64,000 nucleotides of DNA from the NCBI GenBank assembly GCA_041389495.1, contig JAWKRT010000002.1, positions 806,001 through 870,000 of the forward strand, in the 5' to 3' direction. This document shows positions 26,088-33,362 of this stretch, one piece after another; the first letter of the stretch is position 1; the number at the start of each line of letters is the position of its first letter. The position numbers were made by a program, and so were the translations under genes. This DNA comes from Myxococcota bacterium (GTDB lineage Bacteria; Myxococcota_A; UBA9160; UBA4427). The notes under the pieces are model-generated. The model did no database searches, was not told the origin of the DNA, and worked only from the letters and a program-made list of their open reading frames with translations.

Positions 26088-27395
26088 TCAGGCGCGCGGG
26101 GGGCGCCGGTACGGCGACGCCTCGCGCAGACCGTCGCGGAACTGCGGGTGCGCGATCGCGGCGAGCGCGTCGGCGCGCTCGCGCACCGTCTTCCCGGCGA
26201 GCTCGGCCGCCCCCCACTCGGTGATCACGACGTCCACCTGGTGGCGCGGCGACGTCACCGTCGTGCCCGCGGCGAAGCGGTCGACGATGCGCGAGACGAG
26301 CTCGCCGTCGACGGTCGCCGTCGACGGCAGGCACACGAGCGAGTGTCCGCCCGGCGACATGCTCGCGCCCGACGTGAAGTCCTCGTGTCCGCCCACGCCC
26401 GAGAACTGGCGCGCGCCGATCGTGTCGGCGGCGACCTGCCCCGCGAGATCGACCGCGAGCGCGCCGTTGATCGAGATCATGCGCTCGTTCCGAGCGATGA
26501 CCTCGGGCGAGTTCGTCACCTCGACGGGCAGGAAGCGCACGGCCGGGTTGTCGTGCAGCCAGGCGTAGAGCTCGCGCGTGCCGGCCGCGAACGTCGCCAC
26601 CGAGAACGGCCCGAGCAGGCCGTGCGCGTCGTCGATCTTGCCCGCCGCGTGCAGGTGCATGAGCCCCGTCGTGAACATCTCGGTGTGGATGCCGAAGGGG
26701 CCGCGGTCGCCCTTCGCGAGCGCTTGCGCGACGAGGTCGGGCACGCCGCCGATGCCCGTCTGCAGCACGGCCCCGTCCTCGACGTAGCCGAGCGCGTGCG
26801 CGGCGATGCGGCGCTCGACGTCGGTCGGCTCCGACGACGCGATCGTGAACGGCGCGCGGTCGACCTCGATCAGCACGTCGATCTCGTCGAGCGGGATCGC
26901 GTGCGGGTGGTCGGGCCGCACGCCGTGCGTGCTCGGGAGCTGCGCGTTCACCTCGACGACGAGCAGCCGCTCGGGGTCGCGCCCGGCGCGCCGCAGCTCG
27001 TCGACGAAGCCTCCCGCGTGGAGCGAGAGCGACACCTCGCCCGGCCGCAGCCCGGGCGCCGCCGCGGTCGCGAGCACGCGCGGCGCGAACCGGCGCGCGA
27101 GCGGGCCGTAGCGCCGGAAGTCCGAGGGCACGAACTCGACGTCGTGGCCGGCCGCCTCGAAGGCGCGCTCGGCCGGGCCGTGGAAGCCGCTGCGCGTGCG
27201 CACGCCCTTGCGCGTCACGAGCGGGAAGGGCGCGATCAGCAGCGACGAGAGGAACAGCAGGTCCTCCCAGTCGTCGCGGCGCCCGAGCGCTTCGAGGAGC
27301 GCGGGCGGCTGCGCGGTCGCGACGCCGACGGCGAGCGCGTCGCGCGGCCGGAAGCGGGCCGCGGCCTCGTCGGGGGTCAGGATCTCGGGCGGCAT
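26088..27395 (-). CDS. Acetyl-CoA hydrolase/transferase family CoA-transferase
   Basis: 435 residues, related to 4-hydroxybutyrate/acetate CoA-transferases. The glycine loop is QTGIGGVPDLV, the probable catalytic Glu is in GIHTEMFTTG, and SGVGGHEDFTSGA with HSLVCLPSTA closes the active-site block. It would move CoA between short-chain carboxylates. The start MPPEILTPDEAAARF has no strong Shine-Dalgarno, and CATACT lies nearby upstream. It sits between the haemoglobin and methyltransferase genes with short gaps (40 and 21 bp), suggesting one operon. Confidence 0.88.
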   Translation of the reverse strand: MPPEILTPDEAAARFRPRDALAVGVATAQPPALLEALGRRDDWEDLLFLSSLLIAPFPLVTRKGVRTRSGFHGPAERAFEAAGHDVEFVPSDFRRYGPLARRFAPRVLATAAAPGLRPGEVSLSLHAGGFVDELRRAGRDPERLLVVEVNAQLPSTHGVRPDHPHAIPLDEIDVLIEVDRAPFTIASSEPTDVERRIAAHALGYVEDGAVLQTGIGGVPDLVAQALAKGDRGPFGIHTEMFTTGLMHLHAAGKIDDAHGLLGPFSVATFAAGTRELYAWLHDNPAVRFLPVEVTNSPEVIARNERMISINGALAVDLAGQVAADTIGARQFSGVGGHEDFTSGASMSPGGHSLVCLPSTATVDGELVSRIVDRFAAGTTVTSPRHQVDVVITEWGAAELAGKTVRERADALAAIAHPQFRDGLREASPYRRPPRA

Positions 27396-27435
27396 GCGCG
27401 CGAAGTATGCCGGCCGCGCGCGCGCGCGGGAAGCG

Positions 27436-27951
27436 CTAGCCGGCGCTGCAGCGGCCGCGTCCGCCGCCCGCTCCGCCCCCGCGTCCTTCCTCGCACACGG
27501 CGCGGATGCGCTCGGCCGGGACGCGCAGCGCGCCGAGCAGGTACGTCTTGAACGCGTCGTCCCACGGCTGGCGCGCGATCGCGAGGGCCATGCAGCGCAG
27601 CCACGCGTCGCGATCGTCGGCGTCGATCGGCAGGTGCGCGTGCGCCCGCGGCAGGCGGATCGGGCCGTACCTCTCGGCATAGCGCTTCGGGCCGCCGAGC
27701 CAGCCGCACAGGAAGCGCGCGAGCTTGTCGATCGAGACGTCGAGGTCGGAAGGGTGCATGTCGCGGATGCGGCGCGCGAAGTCGCGCGTCGACATCAGCT
27801 CGTAGAAGTCGGTGACGAGGGCGCGCAACCCTTCCTCGCCTCCGGCGGCGCGGAAGGACGCGTCCCCGGTTCCGTAGGGGCGATCGTTCGCGTCGGGGCT
27901 CGCGGACAAGGCGTCGTCTCCCGTTCGGATCGTTGGGCGCGCCGCGAGCAT
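27436..27951 (-). CDS. Group 2 truncated haemoglobin
   Basis: 171 residues as drawn. The globin block runs from GGEEGLRALVTDFYELM through HPSDLDVSIDKLARFLCGWLGGP. RYGPIRLPRAHAHLPID carries the proximal F8 His, and RDAWLRCM supplies the group-2 Trp at G8. Such proteins bind O2 or NO. The N-terminus is about 35 residues longer than usual and the tail is Gly-rich. A TTG at 27909 with GGGAG upstream could be the true start. It is divergent from the DUF5718-like gene with only 51 bp between, and probably leads the operon to the CoA-transferase. Confidence 0.85.
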   Translation of the reverse strand: MLAARPTIRTGDDALSASPDANDRPYGTGDASFRAAGGEEGLRALVTDFYELMSTRDFARRIRDMHPSDLDVSIDKLARFLCGWLGGPKRYAERYGPIRLPRAHAHLPIDADDRDAWLRCMALAIARQPWDDAFKTYLLGALRVPAERIRAVCEEGRGGGAGGGRGRCSAG

Positions 27952-27961
27952 CGCCTACGCT
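27933..27961 (+). promoter_or_regulatory. Promoter for the DUF5718-like gene
   Basis: TTGGGC (27933-27938), 17 bp, then TACGCT (27956-27961). A leader of about 40 bases with GAGGAG leads to GTG 28003. It overlaps the first codons of the divergent haemoglobin gene. Confidence 0.5.
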
Positions 27962-28002
27962 CGCGCGCCCCGCGACCGGCGGGCTTCGACGAGGAGACGA
28001 AC

Positions 28003-28920
28003 GTGGGCACGACGACGGCGGCAGCGCAGACGGGTTCGGGATCGCGGAGCGACGCCCCGGGCGAGCCCGACTACCGCGACGCGATCGGCCTCGGCGTCGC
28101 GGGCAACTTCGCGGGGCACCTCGAGCAGGCGGGCGAGGCGGCCGACTTCGCGTCGCTCGCGCCGCGGCCGGTCGACGCGCCGAAGGGGCTGTTTCCGTTC
28201 TACGTGCCGCCCGGCCCCGGCGCGGGTGCGCACTTCCTCCACACCTATCCCGTGTCGTCGACGACGCTGCGCCTCGCGCCTGGCGGCGAGAAACACCAGA
28301 TCGAGCCCGAAGTCGCGCTCCTGTGCGACCTCGCGTACGACGACGGCGGGCGCGTGCACAGCGTCGTGCCGCGCTTCGCGATGGCGCACGACGACTGCTC
28401 GATCCGCCGCCCGGGCGCGAAGAAGATCAGCGAGAAGAAGAACTGGGGCGCGCAGAGCAAGGGCACGGCGCGCGGCGCGATCGCGATCGACCGCTTCGAG
28501 TCGGGCGGCGTGCTCGACCGCTACCGCCTCGCGTCCTTCCTCGTCCGCGACGGCGCGGTGCACGAGTACGGCGTCGACAGCCCCGTCACGAGCTACAGCT
28601 ACTTCTACGGCCGCCTCGTCGACTGGCTCGTCGACCGCATGCGCGCGCAGGCGGACGAGGGGCCGCTCGAGGACGTGCCGCGCTGGATCGCCACCGCCGG
28701 CGCACCGCGCCGCGCGCTCATCAGCATCGGCGCGACGCGCTACACGGAGCTCGGCGAGCACACGTTCCTCGAGGCCGGCGACCGCGCCGTCGTCGCGCTC
28801 TACGACGCTTCGCGGTACGACGCGGCGGGCGTGCGCGCGCTCGCGGCCGCGCCACCGCCGACCGCTCCCGACGGCGTGTCGCTGCTCGACCAGCTCGTCG
28901 TCGCCGCGGCGCCGCAGTGA
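28003..28920 (+). CDS. DUF5718-like conserved protein
   Basis: 305 residues. The segment GLGVAGNFAGHLEQAGEAADF and the following APKGLFPFYVP are the strongest landmarks and match my recollection of the DUF5718 family, whose function is unknown. The body also has VALLCDLAYDDGGRV, NWGAQSKG and YSYFYGRLVDWL. The Lys/His/Asp-rich core suggests a soluble enzyme, possibly with a fumarylacetoacetate-hydrolase-like fold, but I cannot show that. The start is GTG with GAGGAG. A strong hairpin follows the stop. No functional partner is evident. Confidence 0.7.
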   Translation: MGTTTAAAQTGSGSRSDAPGEPDYRDAIGLGVAGNFAGHLEQAGEAADFASLAPRPVDAPKGLFPFYVPPGPGAGAHFLHTYPVSSTTLRLAPGGEKHQIEPEVALLCDLAYDDGGRVHSVVPRFAMAHDDCSIRRPGAKKISEKKNWGAQSKGTARGAIAIDRFESGGVLDRYRLASFLVRDGAVHEYGVDSPVTSYSYFYGRLVDWLVDRMRAQADEGPLEDVPRWIATAGAPRRALISIGATRYTELGEHTFLEAGDRAVVALYDASRYDAAGVRALAAAPPPTAPDGVSLLDQLVVAAAPQ

Positions 28921-28940
28921 GCCGCGCGCGCGGCTCGCAC

Positions 28941-28979
28941 GCGGCGGGCCGCGCAGCCGGCTCGCACGCGGCCCGCCGC
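28941..28979 (+). terminator. 13-bp stem hairpin after the DUF5718-like gene
   Basis: GCGGCGGGCCGCG (28941-28953) pairs perfectly with CGCGGCCCGCCGC (28967-28979) across a 13-base loop, 20 bases past the stop. There is no T tract, so it may be a terminator or a transcript-stabilising hairpin. Confidence 0.5.
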
Positions 28980-28997
28980 GCCCGCGCCTTCGCGGAG

Positions 28998-29003
28998 TAG
29001 GAT
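28998..29003 (+). promoter_or_regulatory. TANNNT -10, leaderless-type, amidohydrolase 2
   Basis: TAGGAT lies six bases before ATG 29010, with no Shine-Dalgarno. Confidence 0.5.
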
Positions 29004-29009
29004 CGGCGC

Positions 29010-30434
29010 ATGTCACACGCTCCCGTCTCGCGCGAAGCGGCGGCGCGCATCCGCGCGTCGCTCGACCACCCCGTCGTCGACGCCGACGGCCACCTCGTCG
29101 AGTACTGGCCGGAGCTCGATCGCCGCCTCCGCCGGGAAGGTGTGGACGGCGGCATGGCGACGCTGCTCGCGACCGCGACGTTCGACGGCTCGCGTTCGTG
29201 GGCCTCGCTCACGCCGGCCGAGCGCGCGCGCGAGCGCGCCTATCGTTCGCCCTGGTGGGGGTTCCCGAACGACGCGCGCGATCTCGCCACCGCGACCGCA
29301 CCGCGTCTGCTGCACGCGCGCCTCGACGAGCTCGGGATCGACTTCGCCCTCTGCTATCCGAGCGTCGGCCTGCAGATGCCCGCGCAGCGCGACGAACGGC
29401 TCCGCCGGCTCGGCTGCCGCGCCTACAACCGCTATGCGAAGGACGTCTGCGACGGGCTCGGCGATCGACTGCGCGCCGTCGCGATCGTCCCGACGTGGAG
29501 CCCCGAGGAGGCCGTCGAGGAGCTCGAGCACGCCGTCCTCGAGCTCGGTTTCCGCGCGGTCGTGATCGGCGGCTTCGTGCCCCGCCCCTTCGACGACGGA
29601 GGCGAGCGCGCGTTCTGGATCGACGCGCTCGGTCTCGACAGCGCGCACGACTACGACCCGCTCTGGAAGCGGCTCGTCGAGCTCGGCATCGCGCCGAGCG
29701 TGCACTCGGGCTCGATGGGCTGGAGCGGCCGGCGCTCGACCTCGAACTTCTCCTACAACCACATGGGCAACTTCGCGGGCGCGTGCGAGGCGACGGCGAA
29801 GTCGCTCTTCTTCGGCGGCGTGCTGCACCGCTTCCCGGCGCTCCGCGTCGCCTTCCTCGAGGGCGGTGCGGGCTGGGCCGTGCAGATGCTCGTGAGCCTC
29901 GTCGAGCACTTCGAGAAGCGCGGCGTCGAGGGGCTCCGCGAGCGCGACCCGGCCGGCATCGACGCCGCGCTCTTCGACGAGCTCGTCGCGGCGCACGCGG
30001 CCGGGATGTCGACCGTCGCGGGCTGGGGCGAGACGATGAAGCGCGTCCTCGGAACGCCCGACGTCGTCGACGACTTCGCCGCCGCCGGCATCGCGAGCGA
30101 GGACGACATCGTCCGGCAGGTCTCGCAGCAGTGCTTCTTCGGCTGCGAGGCCGACGACCCGCTCGCGGGCGTCGCGTTCGACGCGCGGCGCCTTCCGGGC
30201 GGCCGGCCGCTCAACGCGATGTTCTCGTCGGACATCGGGCACTGGGACGTGGCGCACATGCACGAGGTCGTCCCCGAGGCGTGGGAGCACGTCGAGCGGG
30301 GCTGGATGGATCGCGACGCGTTCCGCGCCTTCATGGCCGACCACGCGATCCGCCTGTACGGAGAGGCGAGCCCCTCGTTCTTCGAGGGCACGCGCATCGA
30401 GGGCCACGCACGGGCGGTCCTCGCCCGACGGTGA
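29010..30434 (+). CDS. Amidohydrolase-family metal-dependent hydrolase (second copy)
   Basis: 474 residues, the same broad family as 24113-25330 but clearly a different subgroup. The first metal-ligand region is VVDADGHLVEYW, the middle has PSVHSGSMGW and FFGGVLHRFPALRVAFLEGG, and the late Asp block is FSSDIGHWDV. The subgroup resembles those that act on carboxylated or CoA-pathway intermediates in lipid and aromatic degraders; the substrate is not evident. Start ATG, apparently leaderless. It is convergent with the sorted surface protein, 82 bp apart. Confidence 0.85.
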   Translation: MSHAPVSREAAARIRASLDHPVVDADGHLVEYWPELDRRLRREGVDGGMATLLATATFDGSRSWASLTPAERARERAYRSPWWGFPNDARDLATATAPRLLHARLDELGIDFALCYPSVGLQMPAQRDERLRRLGCRAYNRYAKDVCDGLGDRLRAVAIVPTWSPEEAVEELEHAVLELGFRAVVIGGFVPRPFDDGGERAFWIDALGLDSAHDYDPLWKRLVELGIAPSVHSGSMGWSGRRSTSNFSYNHMGNFAGACEATAKSLFFGGVLHRFPALRVAFLEGGAGWAVQMLVSLVEHFEKRGVEGLRERDPAGIDAALFDELVAAHAAGMSTVAGWGETMKRVLGTPDVVDDFAAAGIASEDDIVRQVSQQCFFGCEADDPLAGVAFDARRLPGGRPLNAMFSSDIGHWDVAHMHEVVPEAWEHVERGWMDRDAFRAFMADHAIRLYGEASPSFFEGTRIEGHARAVLARR

Positions 30435-30516
30435 GCCGGCGGGACCGCGCCCGCTTCGTCGACGTCGTCGGTCGCGCACCCCGCTTCGCGAGGACGCTTC
30501 GAGCCCGCGCGTCTCG

Positions 30517-32085
30517 TTAGGCGACGGGTGCGCGGCGCGCGGTGTCGCGCGCCGCGCGTCGCCGTTCGCGCGCGCGCCGCGCGGCGACCCAGGCGGGGAG
30601 GAGGAAGAGGAGGTCGACGCCGCCGAGTCCACAGGCGCGGTTGTGCTCGTGGAGGTGGGCGGGGTCGCCGAGGCACGAGGCGTCGGGCGCGCCGAGTCCG
30701 GGGTGGCCGGCGCCGAGTGCGGAGAGGCCGCCGTCGAAGTCGAGGGAGCCGTCGCCGTCGTCGTCGATGCCGTTCTGGCAGACGGGGCTCTCGGTGAGGG
30801 CGGCGGGGTCGGCGCATCCGGGGTCGGATCCGAAGTCGACGAGTCCGTCGCCGTCGTCGTCGACGCCGTTGTCGCAGGGAAGGGCGGGCTCGGTCTCGTC
30901 GGTGTCGGCGGCGGAGGTGCATCCGGGGTCGGATCCGAAGTCGACGAGTCCGTCGCCGTCGTCGTCGATGCCGTTGGCGCAGGCGGCGCCGACGGTGACG
31001 GTGACGGTGTCGGAGACGGGAGTCGCGGCGAAGGCGGTGAGGCGCAGGACGTAGGAGCCGGGCGCGTCGAAGGTGGCGGTGGCGGTGGGGCTCTCGTCGT
31101 CGTCGAAGGCGACGTTGCCGGGCCCGCTGTCGACCGTCCACTGCACGCGCTCCGGCACGCTGTCCAGGAGCATCGAGTGCGAGTCCGTGCCGGTCAGCGT
31201 CGGGCCGATCTGGCGCGTCGCGCCCGTCGTCGTGTCGATGCGGTGCAGCTGCGCGTGGTCGACCCAGAACGGGCCCGTGTCCACGACGATGCGCAGCACG
31301 CCGTAGAGCTCGCCGTCGAAGAGCGCGATGTCGTCGAAGAACATCTCGACGATGTCGAGCCCCGCGAAGGCCGGGCCCGGGTCGAACGACAGGAAGACGA
31401 GGTCGACGTGGCCGCCCGTCGCCGGGTTGAGCACGTAGATGCGCTGGGTGGCCGCGTCGGCGACCCACAGGAAGCCGGTCGCCGGGTCGCGCACGAGGCC
31501 GCGCGCGTCGGACGACGGCAGGCCGCCGAGCGCGAGCGTCCACACGCCGGTCGCGAGGTCGAAGTGCCAGAGGCGGTCGGCGCCGCCCTGCCAGTCGATC
31601 GCCCAGAAGCCGTTGCCCGTGCCGTCCTCGCAGAGCGCGCCGAAGCGCGTGTCCCAGCTCGCCATGCCGGCCGGCGCGCCGATCGGCGTCACGAGCGCGG
31701 TGGTCTCGTCGAGCGCGTAGAGCCGCTCGTGGAACGTGTCGACGCCGTACGTCGTGCCGAGCCCGTCGCGCACGAGGCCGCTCGGCCAGCCGTACACGAA
31801 GCCCGTCACCGGGTCGTGGATCGGTCCGACGCTCGTCACGCCCGTCGCGTCGTCGTAGAAGACGAGGTGGTTCTCGAGCGCGTTGCTCGCGAGGTCGTCG
31901 CCGTCGGCGATGAGGAAGGCGAGCGGCGCGAGGCCCGTGACGTCCCCGGCGAGCGGCGTCGGCGCTGCGACGGGCGTCGCGATCGGCGCGCCGGCGTCGA
32001 CGACGACGGCGGCGCCGGAGGCGCCGGCGACGAGGCCGAGCGCGGCGGAGAGCGCGAATGCGTGGCGGAACCCGGTCGGCGACAT
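30517..32085 (-). CDS. Secreted protein with DDDGDG repeats and C-terminal sorting-type tail
   Basis: 522 residues. A signal peptide (FALSAALGLVAGASG) precedes a region that looks like a beta-propeller (WDTRFGALCEDG, LWHFDLATGVW, RGLVRDPATGFLWVAD, IYVLNPATG). Then comes a PKD-like stretch (VPERVQWTVDSGPGNVAF, YVLRLTAFA) and three copies of a GIDDDGDGLVDFGSDPGC-type repeat with a 35-residue period; the third diverges. The C-terminus CGLGGVDLLFLLP, a hydrophobic stretch and then an Arg cluster have the layout of MYXO-CTERM or PEP-CTERM-like sorting tails. A cell-surface or anchored role is inferred. The start ATG has weak Shine-Dalgarno support. Confidence 0.8.
   Translation of the reverse strand: MSPTGFRHAFALSAALGLVAGASGAAVVVDAGAPIATPVAAPTPLAGDVTGLAPLAFLIADGDDLASNALENHLVFYDDATGVTSVGPIHDPVTGFVYGWPSGLVRDGLGTTYGVDTFHERLYALDETTALVTPIGAPAGMASWDTRFGALCEDGTGNGFWAIDWQGGADRLWHFDLATGVWTLALGGLPSSDARGLVRDPATGFLWVADAATQRIYVLNPATGGHVDLVFLSFDPGPAFAGLDIVEMFFDDIALFDGELYGVLRIVVDTGPFWVDHAQLHRIDTTTGATRQIGPTLTGTDSHSMLLDSVPERVQWTVDSGPGNVAFDDDESPTATATFDAPGSYVLRLTAFAATPVSDTVTVTVGAACANGIDDDGDGLVDFGSDPGCTSAADTDETEPALPCDNGVDDDGDGLVDFGSDPGCADPAALTESPVCQNGIDDDGDGSLDFDGGLSALGAGHPGLGAPDASCLGDPAHLHEHNRACGLGGVDLLFLLPAWVAARRARERRRAARDTARRAPVA
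30733..30981 (-). repeat. 105-bp coding tandem repeats (DDDGDG units)
   Basis: Two nearly identical units begin at 30814 and 30919 (105 bp apart) and a third, diverged, lies at about 30733-30780. Each encodes an Asp-rich calcium-type loop followed by a Cys. They are part of the surface protein. Confidence 0.8.
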
Positions 32086-32255
32086 GGCGGCGGCTCGACG
32101 CGAGGGGGGCGCGGGCACGGGACGCGCGGCTCGCGATGCGCGCGTCTCGCACGATTCCCTCGTGAGTGTCCCTCGCGCGTGCGCAGGTGCCATCGAAAAT
32201 CGCCGACCCAGCGCTCGCAGGGCGCTCGGCGCCCTCGCGCGCCGGCGCGTTGCCC

Positions 32256-32305
32256 GTCGTCCGCGCGGCGGCTGCGCGCCGTCGTCCGCGCGGCGGCTGC
32301 GCGCC
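32256..32305. repeat. 25-bp perfect tandem duplication
   Basis: Two adjacent identical 25-base units (32256-32280 and 32281-32305) begin GTCGTCCGCGCGGCGG. They lie about 100-150 bases upstream of the menB -10. Confidence 0.85.
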
Positions 32306-32405
32306 GCCGGCCGCGCGCCGCTGCGCGCCGGGCCGCGCGGGGCCTCCGTCGCGCCGACGCGGCGCGCCGGCGCGCGTCTTCGCCGCCGGGGGCCGCGCAG
32401 GGCCC

Positions 32406-32411
32406 TATGCT
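32406..32411 (+). promoter_or_regulatory. Candidate -10 for menB
   Basis: TATGCT, 51 bases before the ATG, with a leader containing GGAGGGG. No good -35 was found. Confidence 0.4.
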
Positions 32412-32462
32412 CGCGCTCCGCGCGCCGGCCGGCCCGGCGCCCCACCGGAGGGGAGAAGGTCC

Positions 32463-33362
32463 ATGGTCTCGGAGCTGTTCGACGCGGAGCGCTGGCGCGA
32501 GGTGCCGGGCTTCGCGTTTCGCGACATCACCTACCACCGCGCCGTCGACCAGGGCACGGTGCGCATCGCCTTCGACCGGCCCGAGGTGCGCAACGCCTTC
32601 CGGCCGTCGACCGTCGACGAGCTCTACCGCGCGCTCGACCACGCGCGCATGACGACCGACGTCGGCTGCATCCTCGTGACGGGCAACGGGCCGTCGCCGA
32701 AGGACGGCGTGCGCGCGTTCTGCTCGGGCGGCGACCAGCGCATCCGCGGGCGCGACGGCTATCGCTACGCGGAGGGCGAGGACGCGGGCTCGATCGACCC
32801 CGGGCGCACCGGGCGCCTGCACATCCTCGAGGTGCAGCGACTCGTGCGCTTCATGCCGAAGGTCGTGATCGCCGTCGTTCCCGGCTTCGCAGTCGGCGGC
32901 GGGCACAGCCTGCACGTCACGTGCGACCTCACGATCGCGAGCCGCGAGCACGCCGTCTTCAAGCAGACCGACACCGACGTGGCGAGCTTCGACGGCGGCT
33001 TCGGCTCCGCCTACCTCGCGCGCCAGATCGGCCAGAAGCGCGCGCGCGAGGTGTTCTTCCTCGGCGCGAGCTACTCGGCCGAGGAGGCGCACGCGATGGG
33101 GATGGTGAACCTCGTCGCGCCGCACGCCGAGCTCGAGCGCACGGCGCTCGCGTGGGCGGCCGAGATCAACACGAAGAGCCCGACCGCGCAGCGCATGGCG
33201 AAGTTCGCGATGAACGCCGTCGACGACGGCCTGATCGGGCAGCAGGTGTTCGCCGGCGAGGCGACGCGGCTCGCGTACATGACGGACGAGGCGCAGGAGG
33301 GGCGCGACGCGTTCCTCGAGAAGCGCCCGCGCGACTTCTCGCGCTTCCCCTGGCACTACTGA
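32463..33362 (+). CDS. menB: 1,4-dihydroxy-2-naphthoyl-CoA synthase
   Basis: 299 residues of the crotonase fold with the distinctive MenB blocks: FDRPEVRNAFRPSTVDELY, AFCSGGDQRIRG, GRLHILEVQRLVRFMPKVV, GFAVGGGHSLHVTCDLTIA, FKQTDTDVASFDGGFGSAYL, KSPTAQRMAKFAMN and FAGEATRLAYMTDEA. It closes the second ring of the naphthoquinone by cyclising succinylbenzoyl-CoA in menaquinone biosynthesis. No other men gene is in the window. The length and C-terminal FPWHY fit the family. The ATG has a strong Shine-Dalgarno. The 3' end overlaps the convergent kinase gene by 7 bp. Confidence 0.95.
   Translation: MVSELFDAERWREVPGFAFRDITYHRAVDQGTVRIAFDRPEVRNAFRPSTVDELYRALDHARMTTDVGCILVTGNGPSPKDGVRAFCSGGDQRIRGRDGYRYAEGEDAGSIDPGRTGRLHILEVQRLVRFMPKVVIAVVPGFAVGGGHSLHVTCDLTIASREHAVFKQTDTDVASFDGGFGSAYLARQIGQKRAREVFFLGASYSAEEAHAMGMVNLVAPHAELERTALAWAAEINTKSPTAQRMAKFAMNAVDDGLIGQQVFAGEATRLAYMTDEAQEGRDAFLEKRPRDFSRFPWHY

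Larger units (their letters stand above)
32086..32462. other. Divergent intergenic region, surface protein / menB
   Basis: This 377-bp region contains a perfect 25-bp tandem duplication (32256-32305), a TATGCT hexamer at 32406-32411 and a GGAGGGGAGAAGG Shine-Dalgarno for menB. I see no gene. The frames through it are Arg/Ala-rich and lack motifs. Confidence 0.6.

Noticed and set aside
30733..30981. Regular repeats that might be a CRISPR-like array
   Set aside because: The repeats are in frame and encode Asp-rich protein units with a 105-bp period. There are no spacers or cas genes.
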